Assembly (NCBI RefSeq): GCF_900114035.1
Contig: NZ_FORP01000006.1
Coordinates: 283,531-347,530 of the forward strand
DNA: 64,000 bases
Direction: 5' to 3'
From: Amycolatopsis sacchari
GTDB taxonomy: Bacteria > Actinomycetota > Actinomycetes > Mycobacteriales > Pseudonocardiaceae
Positions 18,038-26,908 of this stretch are shown in pieces. The notes beneath the pieces are model-generated. The model was not told the DNA's origin and did not search any database. It was given only the letters and a program-made list of their open reading frames with translations. The translations under genes were made by a program, and so were the position numbers. The stretch's first letter is position 1. Every line of letters starts with the position of its first letter.

Positions 18038-19312
18038 ATGGACGCCGTGTCCGACTTGCCGATCACGCAGATCATCCCGTGGACCGTCGCGGGCCTGTTG
18101 CTGATCGTCGTCATCGTCCTCGCGGTCCGCTCCCGCAAGCCGGGCAGTTTCGTCGACGACGCGGTGCTCGAGGCCGTGTACCACATGTCGAAGGCCACGC
18201 CCGACCTGCGCGAGGGCTTCGACCAGGCGGCCGCCGACCGGATCACCTCCCAGCTGCTCGAGCTGCTCAAGTGCGTCGCCGTCGGCATCACGGACCCGGA
18301 GGGCACGCTGGCGTCGTGGGACGGCGAGGCCAACGACCACTACGTCGACCTCACCGGCGCGATCAGCATGGCGATCCGCAAGCACCGGCGCGAGGTCGTG
18401 TCCCACGACGACGTGCCGTGCGACCACCGCGGCACGTGCAAGATGAAGACCGCCGTGATCGTCCCGCTGATCGTCGACGGCGAGATCGAGGCGGTGCTGA
18501 TCGTCGTCGGGCGCACCAAGGGCAAGAAGCTCGTGCAGATGGCCGACGCGGTCGCGCAGTTCGTGTGCACGCAGTTCGAGCTGGCGCGGCTCGACGAGTC
18601 GAAGATCCAGCTCCAGCAGGCCGAGATCAAGGCGCTGCGCGCGCAGATCTCGCCGCACTTCATCTACAACGCGCTCAACACGATCTCCTCGCTGATCCGC
18701 ACCGATCCCGAGGAGGCGCGGGAGCTGCTGCAGGAGTTCGCGGACTTCACGCGGTACTCGTTCCGCACGTCCGGCATGTTCACCTCGCTGGCCGACGAGC
18801 TGCGCAACATCGACCGCTACCTCACGATCGAGCGCGCGCGGTTCGGCGGCAGGCTGGAGGTGCGGCTCAAGATCGCGCCCGAGGTGCTGTCGGTCGTCGT
18901 GCCGTTCCTGATCATCCAGCCGCTCGTGGAGAACGCGGTGCAGCACGGGCTCGCGAACAAGCCCAGCGGCGGCATGGTCACGGTGACCGCGCAGGACTAC
19001 GGCACCGAGGCGCTGATCAGCGTCGAGGACGACGGCATCGGCATGGACCCGGCGCGGCTGGCGGACCTGCGCAACTCGCACCGCACGGGGGCGCACGTGG
19101 GGCTGGGCAACATCAACGCCCGCATGCGGCAGCTGTTCGGCGACGAGTACGCGCTGATGGTCGAGACGGCGCCGGGCGCGGGCATGAAGGTGACGCTGCG
19201 CGTGCCGAAGTTCGCCCCCGGTGTCCGCACGGAACTGCCTGACTACACGGCGAACGTGCCCCCGCAGACCACCCGCAACGGGTCACCTGCACACGCGAGA
19301 AAAGGCACGTAA
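18038..19312 (+). CDS. LytS-type sensor histidine kinase
   Basis: A 424-residue kinase: one membrane helix (WTVAGLLLIVVIVLAV), a GAF-like sensory region (about 60-190), then the His_kinase domain with QISPHFIYNALNTISSL, where His is the phosphorylation site, and the ATPase domain with PLVENAVQHGL and GLGNINARM. ATG at 18038 is used; a TTG at 18011 would add nine residues and cannot be excluded. It pairs with the LytTR regulator two genes downstream. E. coli LytS-type kinases such as BtsS and YpdA respond to pyruvate and control carboxylate transporters. Two such transporters follow here, so a carboxylate signal is a fair inference. Confidence 0.88.
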   Translation: MDAVSDLPITQIIPWTVAGLLLIVVIVLAVRSRKPGSFVDDAVLEAVYHMSKATPDLREGFDQAAADRITSQLLELLKCVAVGITDPEGTLASWDGEANDHYVDLTGAISMAIRKHRREVVSHDDVPCDHRGTCKMKTAVIVPLIVDGEIEAVLIVVGRTKGKKLVQMADAVAQFVCTQFELARLDESKIQLQQAEIKALRAQISPHFIYNALNTISSLIRTDPEEARELLQEFADFTRYSFRTSGMFTSLADELRNIDRYLTIERARFGGRLEVRLKIAPEVLSVVVPFLIIQPLVENAVQHGLANKPSGGMVTVTAQDYGTEALISVEDDGIGMDPARLADLRNSHRTGAHVGLGNINARMRQLFGDEYALMVETAPGAGMKVTLRVPKFAPGVRTELPDYTANVPPQTTRNGSPAHARKGT

Positions 19313-19321
19313 CGTGGCGTC

Positions 19322-20164
19322 ATGGTGAGTGTGACCGAGAAACTGACCAGCAGGATCCCCGGCATCGACCGGGGCGACCGCACCGACGTGGTCGCGGTCG
19401 TCAAGCTGCACGGCGTCATCACGCCGACCCCGTCGCCGCTGGCGCGGGGCAGCATCAACCTCGCCGCGGTGGAGTCCGCGCTCACCAGGGCGTTCGACCA
19501 CGACCGGCTCAAGGCCGTCGCGCTGCTGATCAACTCGCCCGGCGGTGCGCCGACGCAGTCCGGCCTCGTTGCCGAGCGCATCCGGCAGCTCGCCGCGAAG
19601 AAGCCGGACGTCCCGGTGCTGGCGTTCTGCGAGGACGTGGCCGCGTCGGGCGGGTACTGGCTGGCGTGCGCGGCCGACGAGATCTACGCGCACCGCACCT
19701 CGCTGGTCGGCTCGATCGGCGTGATCAGCGGCGGGTTCGGTTTCACGGGACTGCTGGAGCGGTTCGGGATCGAGCGGCGGCTGCACACGGCGGGGGAGAA
19801 CAAGTCGAGGCTCGACCCGTTCAGCCCCGAGAAGCCCGAGGACGTCGAGTGGCTGAAGAAGATGCACTCCCAGCTGCACGAGCTGTTCGTCGGCTGGGTG
19901 AAGGAGCGCCGCGGCAAGCGGTTGTCGGACGACGAGGACCTGTTCACGGGCGACGTCTGGCTCGGCGAGAAGGCGAAGGAACTGGGCCTGGTCGACGGCG
20001 TGGGCAACCTGCGTGAGGTCGTCGAGGAACGCTTCCCCGGCGCGGAGATCCGGGTCGCGGAGCCGAAGAAGCCGTTGCTCGCGCGGCTCGGCGTCGGCGC
20101 CCCGGCGGCCGCGCTGCTGGAAGCGGTTACACAGAAAGTGCTGTGGAGCCGCTACGGGTTGTAA
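19322..20164 (+). CDS. S49 family serine peptidase (SppA/SohB-like)
   Basis: A 280-residue short-form signal peptide peptidase-like protein. The nucleophile motif AASGGYWLA is at about 105-113 and the general-base lysine sits in ENKSRLDPF; the start of the fold reads VKLHGVITP. No signal peptide or strong membrane helix is seen, so it may be cytosolic or peripheral. It lies between the kinase and its response regulator, 9 bp after the kinase, in the same operon. A peptidase inside a two-component operon is unusual. Confidence 0.88.
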   Translation: MVSVTEKLTSRIPGIDRGDRTDVVAVVKLHGVITPTPSPLARGSINLAAVESALTRAFDHDRLKAVALLINSPGGAPTQSGLVAERIRQLAAKKPDVPVLAFCEDVAASGGYWLACAADEIYAHRTSLVGSIGVISGGFGFTGLLERFGIERRLHTAGENKSRLDPFSPEKPEDVEWLKKMHSQLHELFVGWVKERRGKRLSDDEDLFTGDVWLGEKAKELGLVDGVGNLREVVEERFPGAEIRVAEPKKPLLARLGVGAPAAALLEAVTQKVLWSRYGL

Positions 20165-20212
20165 TGCGTTCGCCCGTGCGCGGTATGGACAGCGGCGCTC
20201 GCACTGGGCAGG

Positions 20213-21040
20213 ATGCGAACCACTGTGAGTGCGCATAACGAAACCCGGCGATTGGTCGTGCTCGCCGTGGACGACGAACCCCACGGGCTGAGCCTCCTCG
20301 TCGAGAGCCTGCAGGCGAATCCGCACATCGGGCGCGTGTTCGCAGCCGTCGACGCGGCGGAGGCGCTGCGGTTGCTGGCTTCCGACGACGAGGAGCTGCG
20401 GCAGCGCAAGGAGCGCGGCCTGCCCCCGATCGACGCGGTGTTCGCCGACCTGCAGATGCCCGGCCTGTCCGGGATGGAGATGGCACGCGTGTTCTCGGCG
20501 CTGAACCCCGCGCCCGTGCTGGTCTTCGTCACCGGGCACGCCTCGGAGGCCGTCAACGCGTTCGACCTCGGTGCGGTGGACTACCTGCTCAAGCCGTGCA
20601 ACCAGAACCGGCTCGACCGGGCGGTGGAGCGGGTGCTGGAGAAGCTCCGCGCGGTGCCGGCCCCCGGCGGGCACCCGGCCGCGGCGGCGCCCGCGAAACC
20701 GGACGACGACGAGGTGATCCCGGTCGAGCTGGCCGGCACCACGAAGCTGGTGCCGCGCTCGACGGTGCGGTGGGTCGAGGCGCAGGGCGACTACGCGCGC
20801 CTGTTCACCACAGACGGCAACAGCCACCTCGTGCGCATCCCACTCACGCAGCTGGAGGAACGCTGGGAGAAGGCGGGGTTCGTCCGCATCCACCGGTCGT
20901 TCCTGGTCGCGCTGAACCTGATCACCGAGCTGCGCATGGGGCAGGGCGGGTACCAGGTCGTGATCGGCAACGAGGAGAAGCTCCTGCCCGTGTCCCGGCG
21001 GCACACGCGTGAGCTCAAGGACCGTCTGACCGGGCGATGA
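20213..21040 (+). CDS. LytTR family response regulator
   Basis: A 275-residue regulator. The receiver domain has the acidic pair in LAVDDEPHG and the phospho-acceptor Asp in VFADLQMPG, with VTGHASEAVNAFDLGAVDY marking the end of the fold. A linker of Pro/Ala leads to a LytTR DNA-binding domain with WVEAQGDYARLFT and FVRIHRSFLVALNLI. It is the partner of the LytS kinase at 18038. ATG at 20213; GTG at 20225 is possible. It overlaps the next gene by four bases (ATGA). Likely targets are the symporter genes that follow. Confidence 0.9.
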   Translation: MRTTVSAHNETRRLVVLAVDDEPHGLSLLVESLQANPHIGRVFAAVDAAEALRLLASDDEELRQRKERGLPPIDAVFADLQMPGLSGMEMARVFSALNPAPVLVFVTGHASEAVNAFDLGAVDYLLKPCNQNRLDRAVERVLEKLRAVPAPGGHPAAAAPAKPDDDEVIPVELAGTTKLVPRSTVRWVEAQGDYARLFTTDGNSHLVRIPLTQLEERWEKAGFVRIHRSFLVALNLITELRMGQGGYQVVIGNEEKLLPVSRRHTRELKDRLTGR

Positions 21041-21543
21041 GCGGCGACGACTTCTACCGGCGGGTGGACGGGGTGCGCGAACCGGATCCCACCCTCGGCA
21101 AGAACTACGTCCACCACGAACCCGCCAGGGTGGAACGCGTCCCGCCCGCGCCGGTCGAGCCGAAGCCCGAGCCCCCGGCGAAACCGCCCAAGCGCCAACG
21201 GGTCGTGCTCGCCGACCCCCGTTCGCGCTCGACGCCGACCCTGCGCGCCAGGGTCGAGCTGGAGGAGCAGACCAGCTGGGGCACGCTCCTGGTGGACGAC
21301 CTGGTGAAGCGCCAGCTGCGCGCCGGGCTCGTGCTGACCGCGCTCGTGGTGCTGGTCCTCGGCGGGTTGCCGCTGGCGTTCTACCTGTCGCCGGCTTTCG
21401 CGGGCCTGCGCGTGATCGGCGTTCCCCTGGCGTGGCTGCTGCTGGCGATCCTGCCGTTTCCCCTGCTCCTGCTGGCCGGGTTGACGTACAACAGGCTCGC
21501 CGAACGCCACGAACGCGACTTCGTCGACATGATCGAAAACTGA
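21037..21543 (+). CDS. Small membrane protein preceding a sodium/solute symporter
   Basis: A 168-residue protein with a Pro/Lys-rich cytosolic N-terminus (residues 1-85) and two membrane helices (GLVLTALVVLVLGGLPLAFY and VPLAWLLLAILPFPLLLLAG). Its size, helix pair and place directly in front of a symporter match the DUF485 proteins that accompany ActP/MctC transporters, although sequence similarity to the DUF485 protein at 23595 is weak. It overlaps the response regulator by four bases (ATGA). Confidence 0.7.
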   Translation: MSGDDFYRRVDGVREPDPTLGKNYVHHEPARVERVPPAPVEPKPEPPAKPPKRQRVVLADPRSRSTPTLRARVELEEQTSWGTLLVDDLVKRQLRAGLVLTALVVLVLGGLPLAFYLSPAFAGLRVIGVPLAWLLLAILPFPLLLLAGLTYNRLAERHERDFVDMIEN

Positions 21544-21562
21544 CAGTGCCAAACTGTTCGCC

Positions 21563-23344
21563 GTGGAGCTGAACCTCTGGGCGATCGCCGGCATCGTGCT
21601 GGTCGCCGCGATGACCTTCTACCTCGGTCATCGCTCGTCGCGGTTCGCCAGTTCCACCCACGACTTCCTCGTCGCCCGGCGGACCGTGCGCTCGCGCCGC
21701 AACGCCGCCGCGATCTCCGGCGAGTACCTGTCCGCCGCGTCCTTCCTCGGCGTCGCGGGGATCGTGCTCAAGGACGGCGCCGACGGGCTGTGGTACCCCA
21801 TCGGTTTCACCGCCGGGTACCTCGCCCTGATGCTGTTCGTCGCCGCGCCGCTGCGCCGGTCCGGTGCGTACACGCTGCCGGACTTCCTCGAAGCGCGGCT
21901 CGGTTCGGTCGTGCTTCGCCGCTGTGCCACGGTTTTCGTGGTCGTGATCGGCATCCTGTACCTCGTGCCGCAGCTGCAGGGCGCCGGCCTCGCCCTGGGC
22001 ACCGTGCTGCCGGTGCCGTGGTGGGTCGGCGCGCTGACGGTGATGGTGCTGGTGCTGGTCAACGTGCTCGCCGGCGGCATGCGCGCCGTCACGGTGGTCC
22101 AGGCCTTCCAGTACTGGCTCAAACTCTTCGCGCTCGCCGTGCCCGCGTTCGTGCTGTGCGCGGTGTTCGTCGCCGGCGGGCACAGCGGTCCCGCCGGTTC
22201 GCTCGGCTCGCCCGCGCCGCCGACGTTCGCCGCCGACACCACGGTCAAGATCGAGACCGACGTCCGGCTCCGCGTGAACACGGTGACCCCGGTGCAGGTG
22301 CGCCTGCCCGGCCAGACCGACGAACGCATGGTGGTGTGGGCCAAGGGCGCGACCGAGCAGGTCGCGAAGGGCAGCCAGCTGCGGTTCGCCGCCGGAACCC
22401 CCGTGCCGACGGTTTCCGACGCCGTCGCGAGCAACGCCGACTGGCTGCGGCCCGGCGGCGACGGGGTGTCGGACCTGCTGCAGACGTACTCGCTGCTGCT
22501 CGCGACGTTCCTCGGCACGATGGGCCTGCCACACGTGCTGGTCCGCTTCTACACCAACCCCGACGGCAAGGCGGCCCGCCGCACGGCGGTGCACGTGCTG
22601 CTGCTGCTCGGGCTGTTCTACCTGTTCCCGACGCTGCTCGGCGCGATGTCGCGGATGTACGTGCCGCAGCTGCTGGTGACGGGGCAGACCGACGCGGCGG
22701 TGCTGCGCCTGCCGAACGCCGTCGTGCCCGGGTTCACCGGCGACCTCCTCACCGGCGTGGTGATGGCCGGGGCGTTCGCGGCCTTCATCTCGACCTCGTC
22801 GGGGCTGCTGGTGAGCATCGCCGGGGTCGTCTCGACCGACCTGTTCAAAGGCCGCGTGCGCGACTTCCGCTGGGCCGCCGCGCTCGTCAGCGTCGCGCCC
22901 GCCGGGCTCGCGCTGATGATGCGCTCCACCGACCTGTCGCTCAGCGTCGGCATGTCCTTCGCGCTCGCCGCGTCGACGTTCTCGCCGCTGCTGGTGCTCG
23001 GCATCTGGTGGCGCAAGCTGACCTGGCCCGGCGCGATGGCGGGGATGATCGTCGGCGGCGGGCTCGTGCTCGGTCTGCTGGTGGTCAACACCGTGAGCCG
23101 CTACACCGGCGGCTGGGCGCCGTGGCTGGCGAACCAGCCCGCGCTCGTCACCGTGCCGCTCGCGTTCGCGGTGACGATCATCGTCAGCCTGGCGACCCGA
23201 TCGGGCAGACCCGCCGACGTCAACGCCGTGATGCTGCGGCTGCACGCGCCCGATCCGCTGGGCTTCATGCGGGACCGCGCGGTGGCCCGGTTCGGCCAGG
23301 TCGAAAGCCGCCACCGGGCCGGCCGGGGCCGACACCGCAAGTAG
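21563..23344 (+). CDS. Sodium/solute symporter with large extracytoplasmic insert
   Basis: A 593-residue SSS-family transporter. ISGEYLSAASFLGVAG and GLPHVLVRFYTNPDGKAARR match the acetate/monocarboxylate branch (ActP, MctC). Compared with the ActP-like protein at 23966, the loop before GLPHVL is enlarged to about 80 residues (near 205-295, hydrophilic and strand-rich, with VKIETDVRLRVNTVTPVQVR). GTG start at 21563, 19 bp after the preceding gene. It probably imports a small carboxylate with Na+ or H+. Substrate is inferred. Confidence 0.87.
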   Translation: MELNLWAIAGIVLVAAMTFYLGHRSSRFASSTHDFLVARRTVRSRRNAAAISGEYLSAASFLGVAGIVLKDGADGLWYPIGFTAGYLALMLFVAAPLRRSGAYTLPDFLEARLGSVVLRRCATVFVVVIGILYLVPQLQGAGLALGTVLPVPWWVGALTVMVLVLVNVLAGGMRAVTVVQAFQYWLKLFALAVPAFVLCAVFVAGGHSGPAGSLGSPAPPTFAADTTVKIETDVRLRVNTVTPVQVRLPGQTDERMVVWAKGATEQVAKGSQLRFAAGTPVPTVSDAVASNADWLRPGGDGVSDLLQTYSLLLATFLGTMGLPHVLVRFYTNPDGKAARRTAVHVLLLLGLFYLFPTLLGAMSRMYVPQLLVTGQTDAAVLRLPNAVVPGFTGDLLTGVVMAGAFAAFISTSSGLLVSIAGVVSTDLFKGRVRDFRWAAALVSVAPAGLALMMRSTDLSLSVGMSFALAASTFSPLLVLGIWWRKLTWPGAMAGMIVGGGLVLGLLVVNTVSRYTGGWAPWLANQPALVTVPLAFAVTIIVSLATRSGRPADVNAVMLRLHAPDPLGFMRDRAVARFGQVESRHRAGRGRHRK

Positions 23345-23594
23345 GCGTAATTCCACTGCGCGTACGTTCACCCTTTTGGCGGTTCCTTTGCTCTCCGTAA
23401 GGGAGACCTTGGAACGAGGTACTCCTGACCAGGTTTCGAATCGGACATCTTTGCCAGAAGTAGGCCAAAGATTGCTCTACTGTTAGTAATCTCATTCACT
23501 CGAAAGGATTAACAACTTATCTGGCCATTAAGGGCAAGATCTACCGCAGCCATCGACCGGAAGAGGTAGAGATCATGGAGAGTGAGGTTGTCCC
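23345..23594 (+). promoter_or_regulatory. AT-richer 250-bp promoter region of the DUF485-actP pair
   Basis: No gene is seen. The stretch around 23440-23530 is clearly richer in A and T than its surroundings, as expected for a regulated promoter. TTCACCCTTT at 23367-23376 also occurs at 17891-17900, before the kinase gene. ACTGTTAGT at 23479-23487 resembles half of a LytTR site, but no second half at the usual spacing was found. Confidence 0.5.
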
Positions 23595-23969
23595 GTGAGC
23601 ACCACCGACCAGGGCCTGGACGAAGGGACGGGCCCGGGCAGCGACTGGAAGCAGGTGCAGGAGAGCCCGGACTTCGCGCAGCTGCGACGCCGGCTCCGCA
23701 CCTTCGTCTTCCCGATGACGGTCCTCTTTCTGGCGTGGTACCTGCTTTACGTCCTGCTCGCTGACTACGCACCGAAGTTCATGGCGACCAAGATCGCCGG
23801 GAACTTCAACGTCGGCCTGCTGATCGGCCTGCTGCAGTTCGTGTCCACGTTCGTCATCACCGCCCTTTACGTCCGGTACGCCAACCGGAAGCTCGACCCG
23901 GTCGCCGACAGGATCCGCGGCGAGGTCGAGGGCGAGAAGATCGAGACGGTCGAAGGAGACGCCGAGTGA
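23595..23969 (+). CDS. DUF485 family inner membrane protein
   Basis: A 124-residue protein with the DUF485 layout: DFAQLRRRLRTFVFPMTVLF, a first helix, then NVGLLIGLLQFVSTFVITAL and YVRYANRKLDPVADRIR. DUF485 genes nearly always stand before an ActP-type symporter, as here, where the two overlap by four bases (GTGA). Its role is probably to support the transporter. GTG start at 23595. Confidence 0.9.
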   Translation: MSTTDQGLDEGTGPGSDWKQVQESPDFAQLRRRLRTFVFPMTVLFLAWYLLYVLLADYAPKFMATKIAGNFNVGLLIGLLQFVSTFVITALYVRYANRKLDPVADRIRGEVEGEKIETVEGDAE

Positions 23970-25582
23970 AGACCCTGGCGGCGGGCGTCGAGGGCAGCAA
24001 CCCGACGCTCAACATCATCATTTTCGCGATCTTCGTCGCGATCACGCTGGTCATCGTGTTCTGGGCCAGCCGCAACACGAAGACGGCGTCCGACTACTAC
24101 GCGGCGGGCCGCGCCTTCACCGGCCCGCAGAACGGCATCGCGATCTCCGGCGACTACCTGTCGGCGGCGTCCTTCCTCGGCATCGCCGGCGCGATCGCGG
24201 TCAACGGGTACGACGGGTTCCTCTACTCGATCGGCTTCCTCGTCGCGTGGCTGGTCGCCCTGCTGCTGGTCGCGGAGCTGCTCCGCAACACCGGCAAGTT
24301 CACGATGGGCGACGTGCTCGCGTTCCGGATGAAGCAGCGCCCGGTGCGCGCGGCGGCCGCGGTGTCGACGCTGATCGTGTCGTTCTTCTACCTGCTGGCG
24401 CAGATGACGGGTGCCGGTGGCCTGGTGAACCTGCTGCTGGGTGTGTCCGGCGACGTGGGGCAGGACATCGTCATCGCCGTCGTCGGCGTGATCATGGTGC
24501 TGTACGTGCTGATCGGCGGTATGAAGGGCACCACGTGGGTGCAGATCATCAAGGCCGCGCTGCTGATCGTCGGCGCGCTCGCGATGACGCTGTGGGTGCT
24601 CGGCAAGTACGGCTTCAACTTCTCCAGCCTGCTGCAGCACGCGGTCGACCGCGCGGGCGGCGGCGCGAAGGGTGAGGCGCTGCTCGGGCCGGGCAAGCAG
24701 TACGGCAAGACCGGCACGACCAAGCTGGACTTCCTGTCACTGGGCATCGCGCTCGTGCTCGGCACCGCGGGTCTGCCGCACGTGCTGATGCGCTTCTACA
24801 CGGTGCCCACCGCGAGGGACGCCCGCAAGTCCGTGGTGTGGGCGATCGTGCTGATCGGCGTGTTCTACCTGTTCACCCTGGTGCTGGGCTACGGCGCCGG
24901 TGCGCTGGTGGGCGCGGACAAGATCAGCAAGGCGCCCGGCACGACGAACTCCGCCGCCCCGCTGCTCGCGCTCGAACTGGGCGGGCCGGTGCTGCTCGGG
25001 TTCATCGCCGCGGTGGCGTTCGCGACGATCCTCGCCGTGGTCGCCGGCCTCACGATCACCGCGTCGGCGTCGTTCGCCCACGACGTGTACGCCAACGTGA
25101 TCAAGAAGGGCAAGGTGGACAGCAAGAACGCGGAGGTGCGCGTCGCGAGGATCACCGCGCTGGTGATCGGCGCGGTCGCGATCGTCGGCGGCATCCTCGC
25201 GAAGAGCCAGAACGTGGCGTTCCTCGTCGCGCTGGCCTTCGCGGTGGCGGCCTCGGCGAACCTGCCGACGCTGCTCTACTCGCTGTTCTGGAAGCGGTTC
25301 AACACGCGCGGCGCGTTGTTCAGCATGTACGGCGGCCTGGTCGTCACCATCGTGCTGATCGTCTTCTCGCCCGCGGTGTCCGGCACGTCCACGTCCATGA
25401 TCAAGGGCGCGGACTTCGACTGGTTCCCGCTGTCCAACCCGGGCCTGGTGTCCATCCCGGTGTCGTTCTTCCTCGGCTGGCTCGGCACGGTCCTGTCGAA
25501 GGAGACGAACGACGACAAGTACGCCGAGATGGAGGTGCGGTCGCTCACCGGCGCCCACGCCGAAAAGGCGTCCGCCCACTGA
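23966..25582 (+). CDS. actP: Cation/acetate symporter (ActP/MctC-like)
   Basis: A 538-residue SSS-family transporter with about 13 helices. ISGDYLSAASFLGIAGAIA, LAQMTGAGGLVNLLLGV and GTAGLPHVLMRFYTVP are typical of acetate/pyruvate/propionate symporters. GTG at 23966 has AAGGAG 7 nt upstream. Regulation by the LytTR system just upstream is inferred. A terminator-like hairpin follows the stop. The symbol follows the E. coli homologue; the corynebacterial name is mctC. Confidence 0.9.
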   Translation: MKTLAAGVEGSNPTLNIIIFAIFVAITLVIVFWASRNTKTASDYYAAGRAFTGPQNGIAISGDYLSAASFLGIAGAIAVNGYDGFLYSIGFLVAWLVALLLVAELLRNTGKFTMGDVLAFRMKQRPVRAAAAVSTLIVSFFYLLAQMTGAGGLVNLLLGVSGDVGQDIVIAVVGVIMVLYVLIGGMKGTTWVQIIKAALLIVGALAMTLWVLGKYGFNFSSLLQHAVDRAGGGAKGEALLGPGKQYGKTGTTKLDFLSLGIALVLGTAGLPHVLMRFYTVPTARDARKSVVWAIVLIGVFYLFTLVLGYGAGALVGADKISKAPGTTNSAAPLLALELGGPVLLGFIAAVAFATILAVVAGLTITASASFAHDVYANVIKKGKVDSKNAEVRVARITALVIGAVAIVGGILAKSQNVAFLVALAFAVAASANLPTLLYSLFWKRFNTRGALFSMYGGLVVTIVLIVFSPAVSGTSTSMIKGADFDWFPLSNPGLVSIPVSFFLGWLGTVLSKETNDDKYAEMEVRSLTGAHAEKASAH

Positions 25583-25604
25583 GCCTGTCCTGAGGGGACA
25601 GCTC
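25581..25604 (+). terminator. Terminator-like hairpin after actP
   Basis: GAGC(C)TGTCC pairs with GGACAGCTC around TGAGG: nine pairs with one bulged C. It begins within the stop codon of actP. There is no T-run. Confidence 0.5.
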
Positions 25605-25641
25605 ACGTGCACCTGATGGAGGCGCGTGGGAAACTGGCCTG

Positions 25642-25989
25642 GTGAATCCGGCTGAGCTTCCCACCGCCTCCGTCTCCGAACTCCCCGCCGAGGGCATCAC
25701 CCTGATCGACGTGCGGGAGGACGACGAGTGGCGCGCCGGGCACGCGCCCGGCGCGATCCACATCCCGCTGGGCGAGCTGCCCGCCCGCGTCGAGGAGCTG
25801 TCGAAGCTGCCCGACGACCAGCCGCTCTACGTCGTCTGCCGCTCCGGTGGCCGCTCCGCCCGCGCGACCGCGTGGCTCAACGCCAGCGGCTGGGACGCGG
25901 TGAACGTCGCCGGCGGCATGAAGTCCTGGCACGCCGAGGGCAGGCCCGTCGTCGGTGAGCACGGCGACGTGCCGCCGGAGATCCTCTGA
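25642..25989 (+). CDS. Rhodanese-like domain protein
   Basis: A 115-residue single rhodanese domain. IDVREDDEWRAGHAPGAIHI is the first family motif and the active-site loop CRSGGRSA carries the catalytic cysteine. It can carry sulfane sulfur as a persulfide; a specific partner is not evident. GTG start at 25642. The next gene follows after 7 bp. Confidence 0.9.
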   Translation: MNPAELPTASVSELPAEGITLIDVREDDEWRAGHAPGAIHIPLGELPARVEELSKLPDDQPLYVVCRSGGRSARATAWLNASGWDAVNVAGGMKSWHAEGRPVVGEHGDVPPEIL

Positions 25990-25996
25990 AACCCCT

Positions 25997-26908
25997 ATGC
26001 AGCCCGGTCGCTACCACTTCCGGCCGCGCGTGCGGTGGGTCGCCTCACCGCCGCCCGGTGCGCTGCCGCCGCGGCCCGTCCGCCCGGTCGAGCGCTACAC
26101 CGGGCCGCCCCGGTACCCGGTACCGCCGCGCTGGGGTTTCCCGAACCTGACGTGGCGTGAGCCGACGGCCGTGCCCGGCACGCCGTCCGGCTACCCGCGT
26201 CCCGTGGAGCGCGTGCGGGTGCTGTCCCGCAACGCGATCACCGTCCTGTGGTTCCTCGCGGGCCTGACCCTGCTCGGGGCGATCGCGGAGTTCTGGCGGT
26301 ACGCGCTGCTGGTGATCAGCCGCGACTCCGCGCTGCACAGCGACGTGGTGGCGATGTCGGACGCGCTGGAGATCATCTCCTCGCTGCTGTCCGTCGTGTT
26401 CGGACTGCTGGCGATCGCGTCGGTGGTGTGGTGGCTGCTCGTCGCCCGGCAGGCGGCGGCCGACGAGAACGGCCACGAGCCGCCCCGCCCGGCGCGTCAG
26501 GTGCTGCTCGGCACGCTCGTGCCGGGGCTCAACCTCGTGCTCGCCGGCTCGGTGCTCGCCGAGCTGGAGCACGCCGTGCTGCGCCGCCCTGTCGGCGAAC
26601 GGCCCCGTCCGTCCCGGCTCGTGCTGGCGTGGTGGGCGGCCTGGCTGCTCGACGCCGTGCTGATGGTGCTGGTGATCGTCTGGCGGTTCCGCGACGGCGT
26701 GCAGGCGCAGGCCGACGGGGTGTTCCTCAGCGGGCTGCTCGACCTGTCGGCGGCGTTGCTGGCGGTGCTGACGGCGCTCGTCGTGCACCGGGTGACGAGC
26801 CTGCTCGCACCCATCTCCGTCGACAAGCTGCGGCTGCGGCGCGTCGTGGAGGTCAAGGGCGCACCGGCGCCCGCACTGCGGCCGGTGCGCCCGACGACGT
26901 CACGCTGA
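25997..26908 (+). CDS. DUF4328 domain membrane protein
   Basis: A 303-residue protein: a Pro/Arg-rich cytosolic N-terminus (1-70), then several helices including ITVLWFLAGLTLLGAIAEF and SSLLSVVFGLLAIASVVWWL, and the QVLLGTLVPGLNLVLAGSVL pattern of DUF4328. The ATG at 25997 lies just after the rhodanese stop. Function unknown. Its end overlaps the converging P450 gene by 9 bp. Confidence 0.8.
   Translation: MQPGRYHFRPRVRWVASPPPGALPPRPVRPVERYTGPPRYPVPPRWGFPNLTWREPTAVPGTPSGYPRPVERVRVLSRNAITVLWFLAGLTLLGAIAEFWRYALLVISRDSALHSDVVAMSDALEIISSLLSVVFGLLAIASVVWWLLVARQAAADENGHEPPRPARQVLLGTLVPGLNLVLAGSVLAELEHAVLRRPVGERPRPSRLVLAWWAAWLLDAVLMVLVIVWRFRDGVQAQADGVFLSGLLDLSAALLAVLTALVVHRVTSLLAPISVDKLRLRRVVEVKGAPAPALRPVRPTTSR

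Noticed and set aside
17988..20140. Twelve-base repeat ACACAGAAAGTG before the kinase and at the end of the S49 gene
   Set aside because: The second copy is inside coding sequence in a different context; a chance match is the simplest view.
19283..23371. 1362-codon minus-strand open frame
   Set aside because: Shadow of the S49, LytTR and symporter genes; composition (Arg, His, Gln) is typical of antisense frames at high GC.
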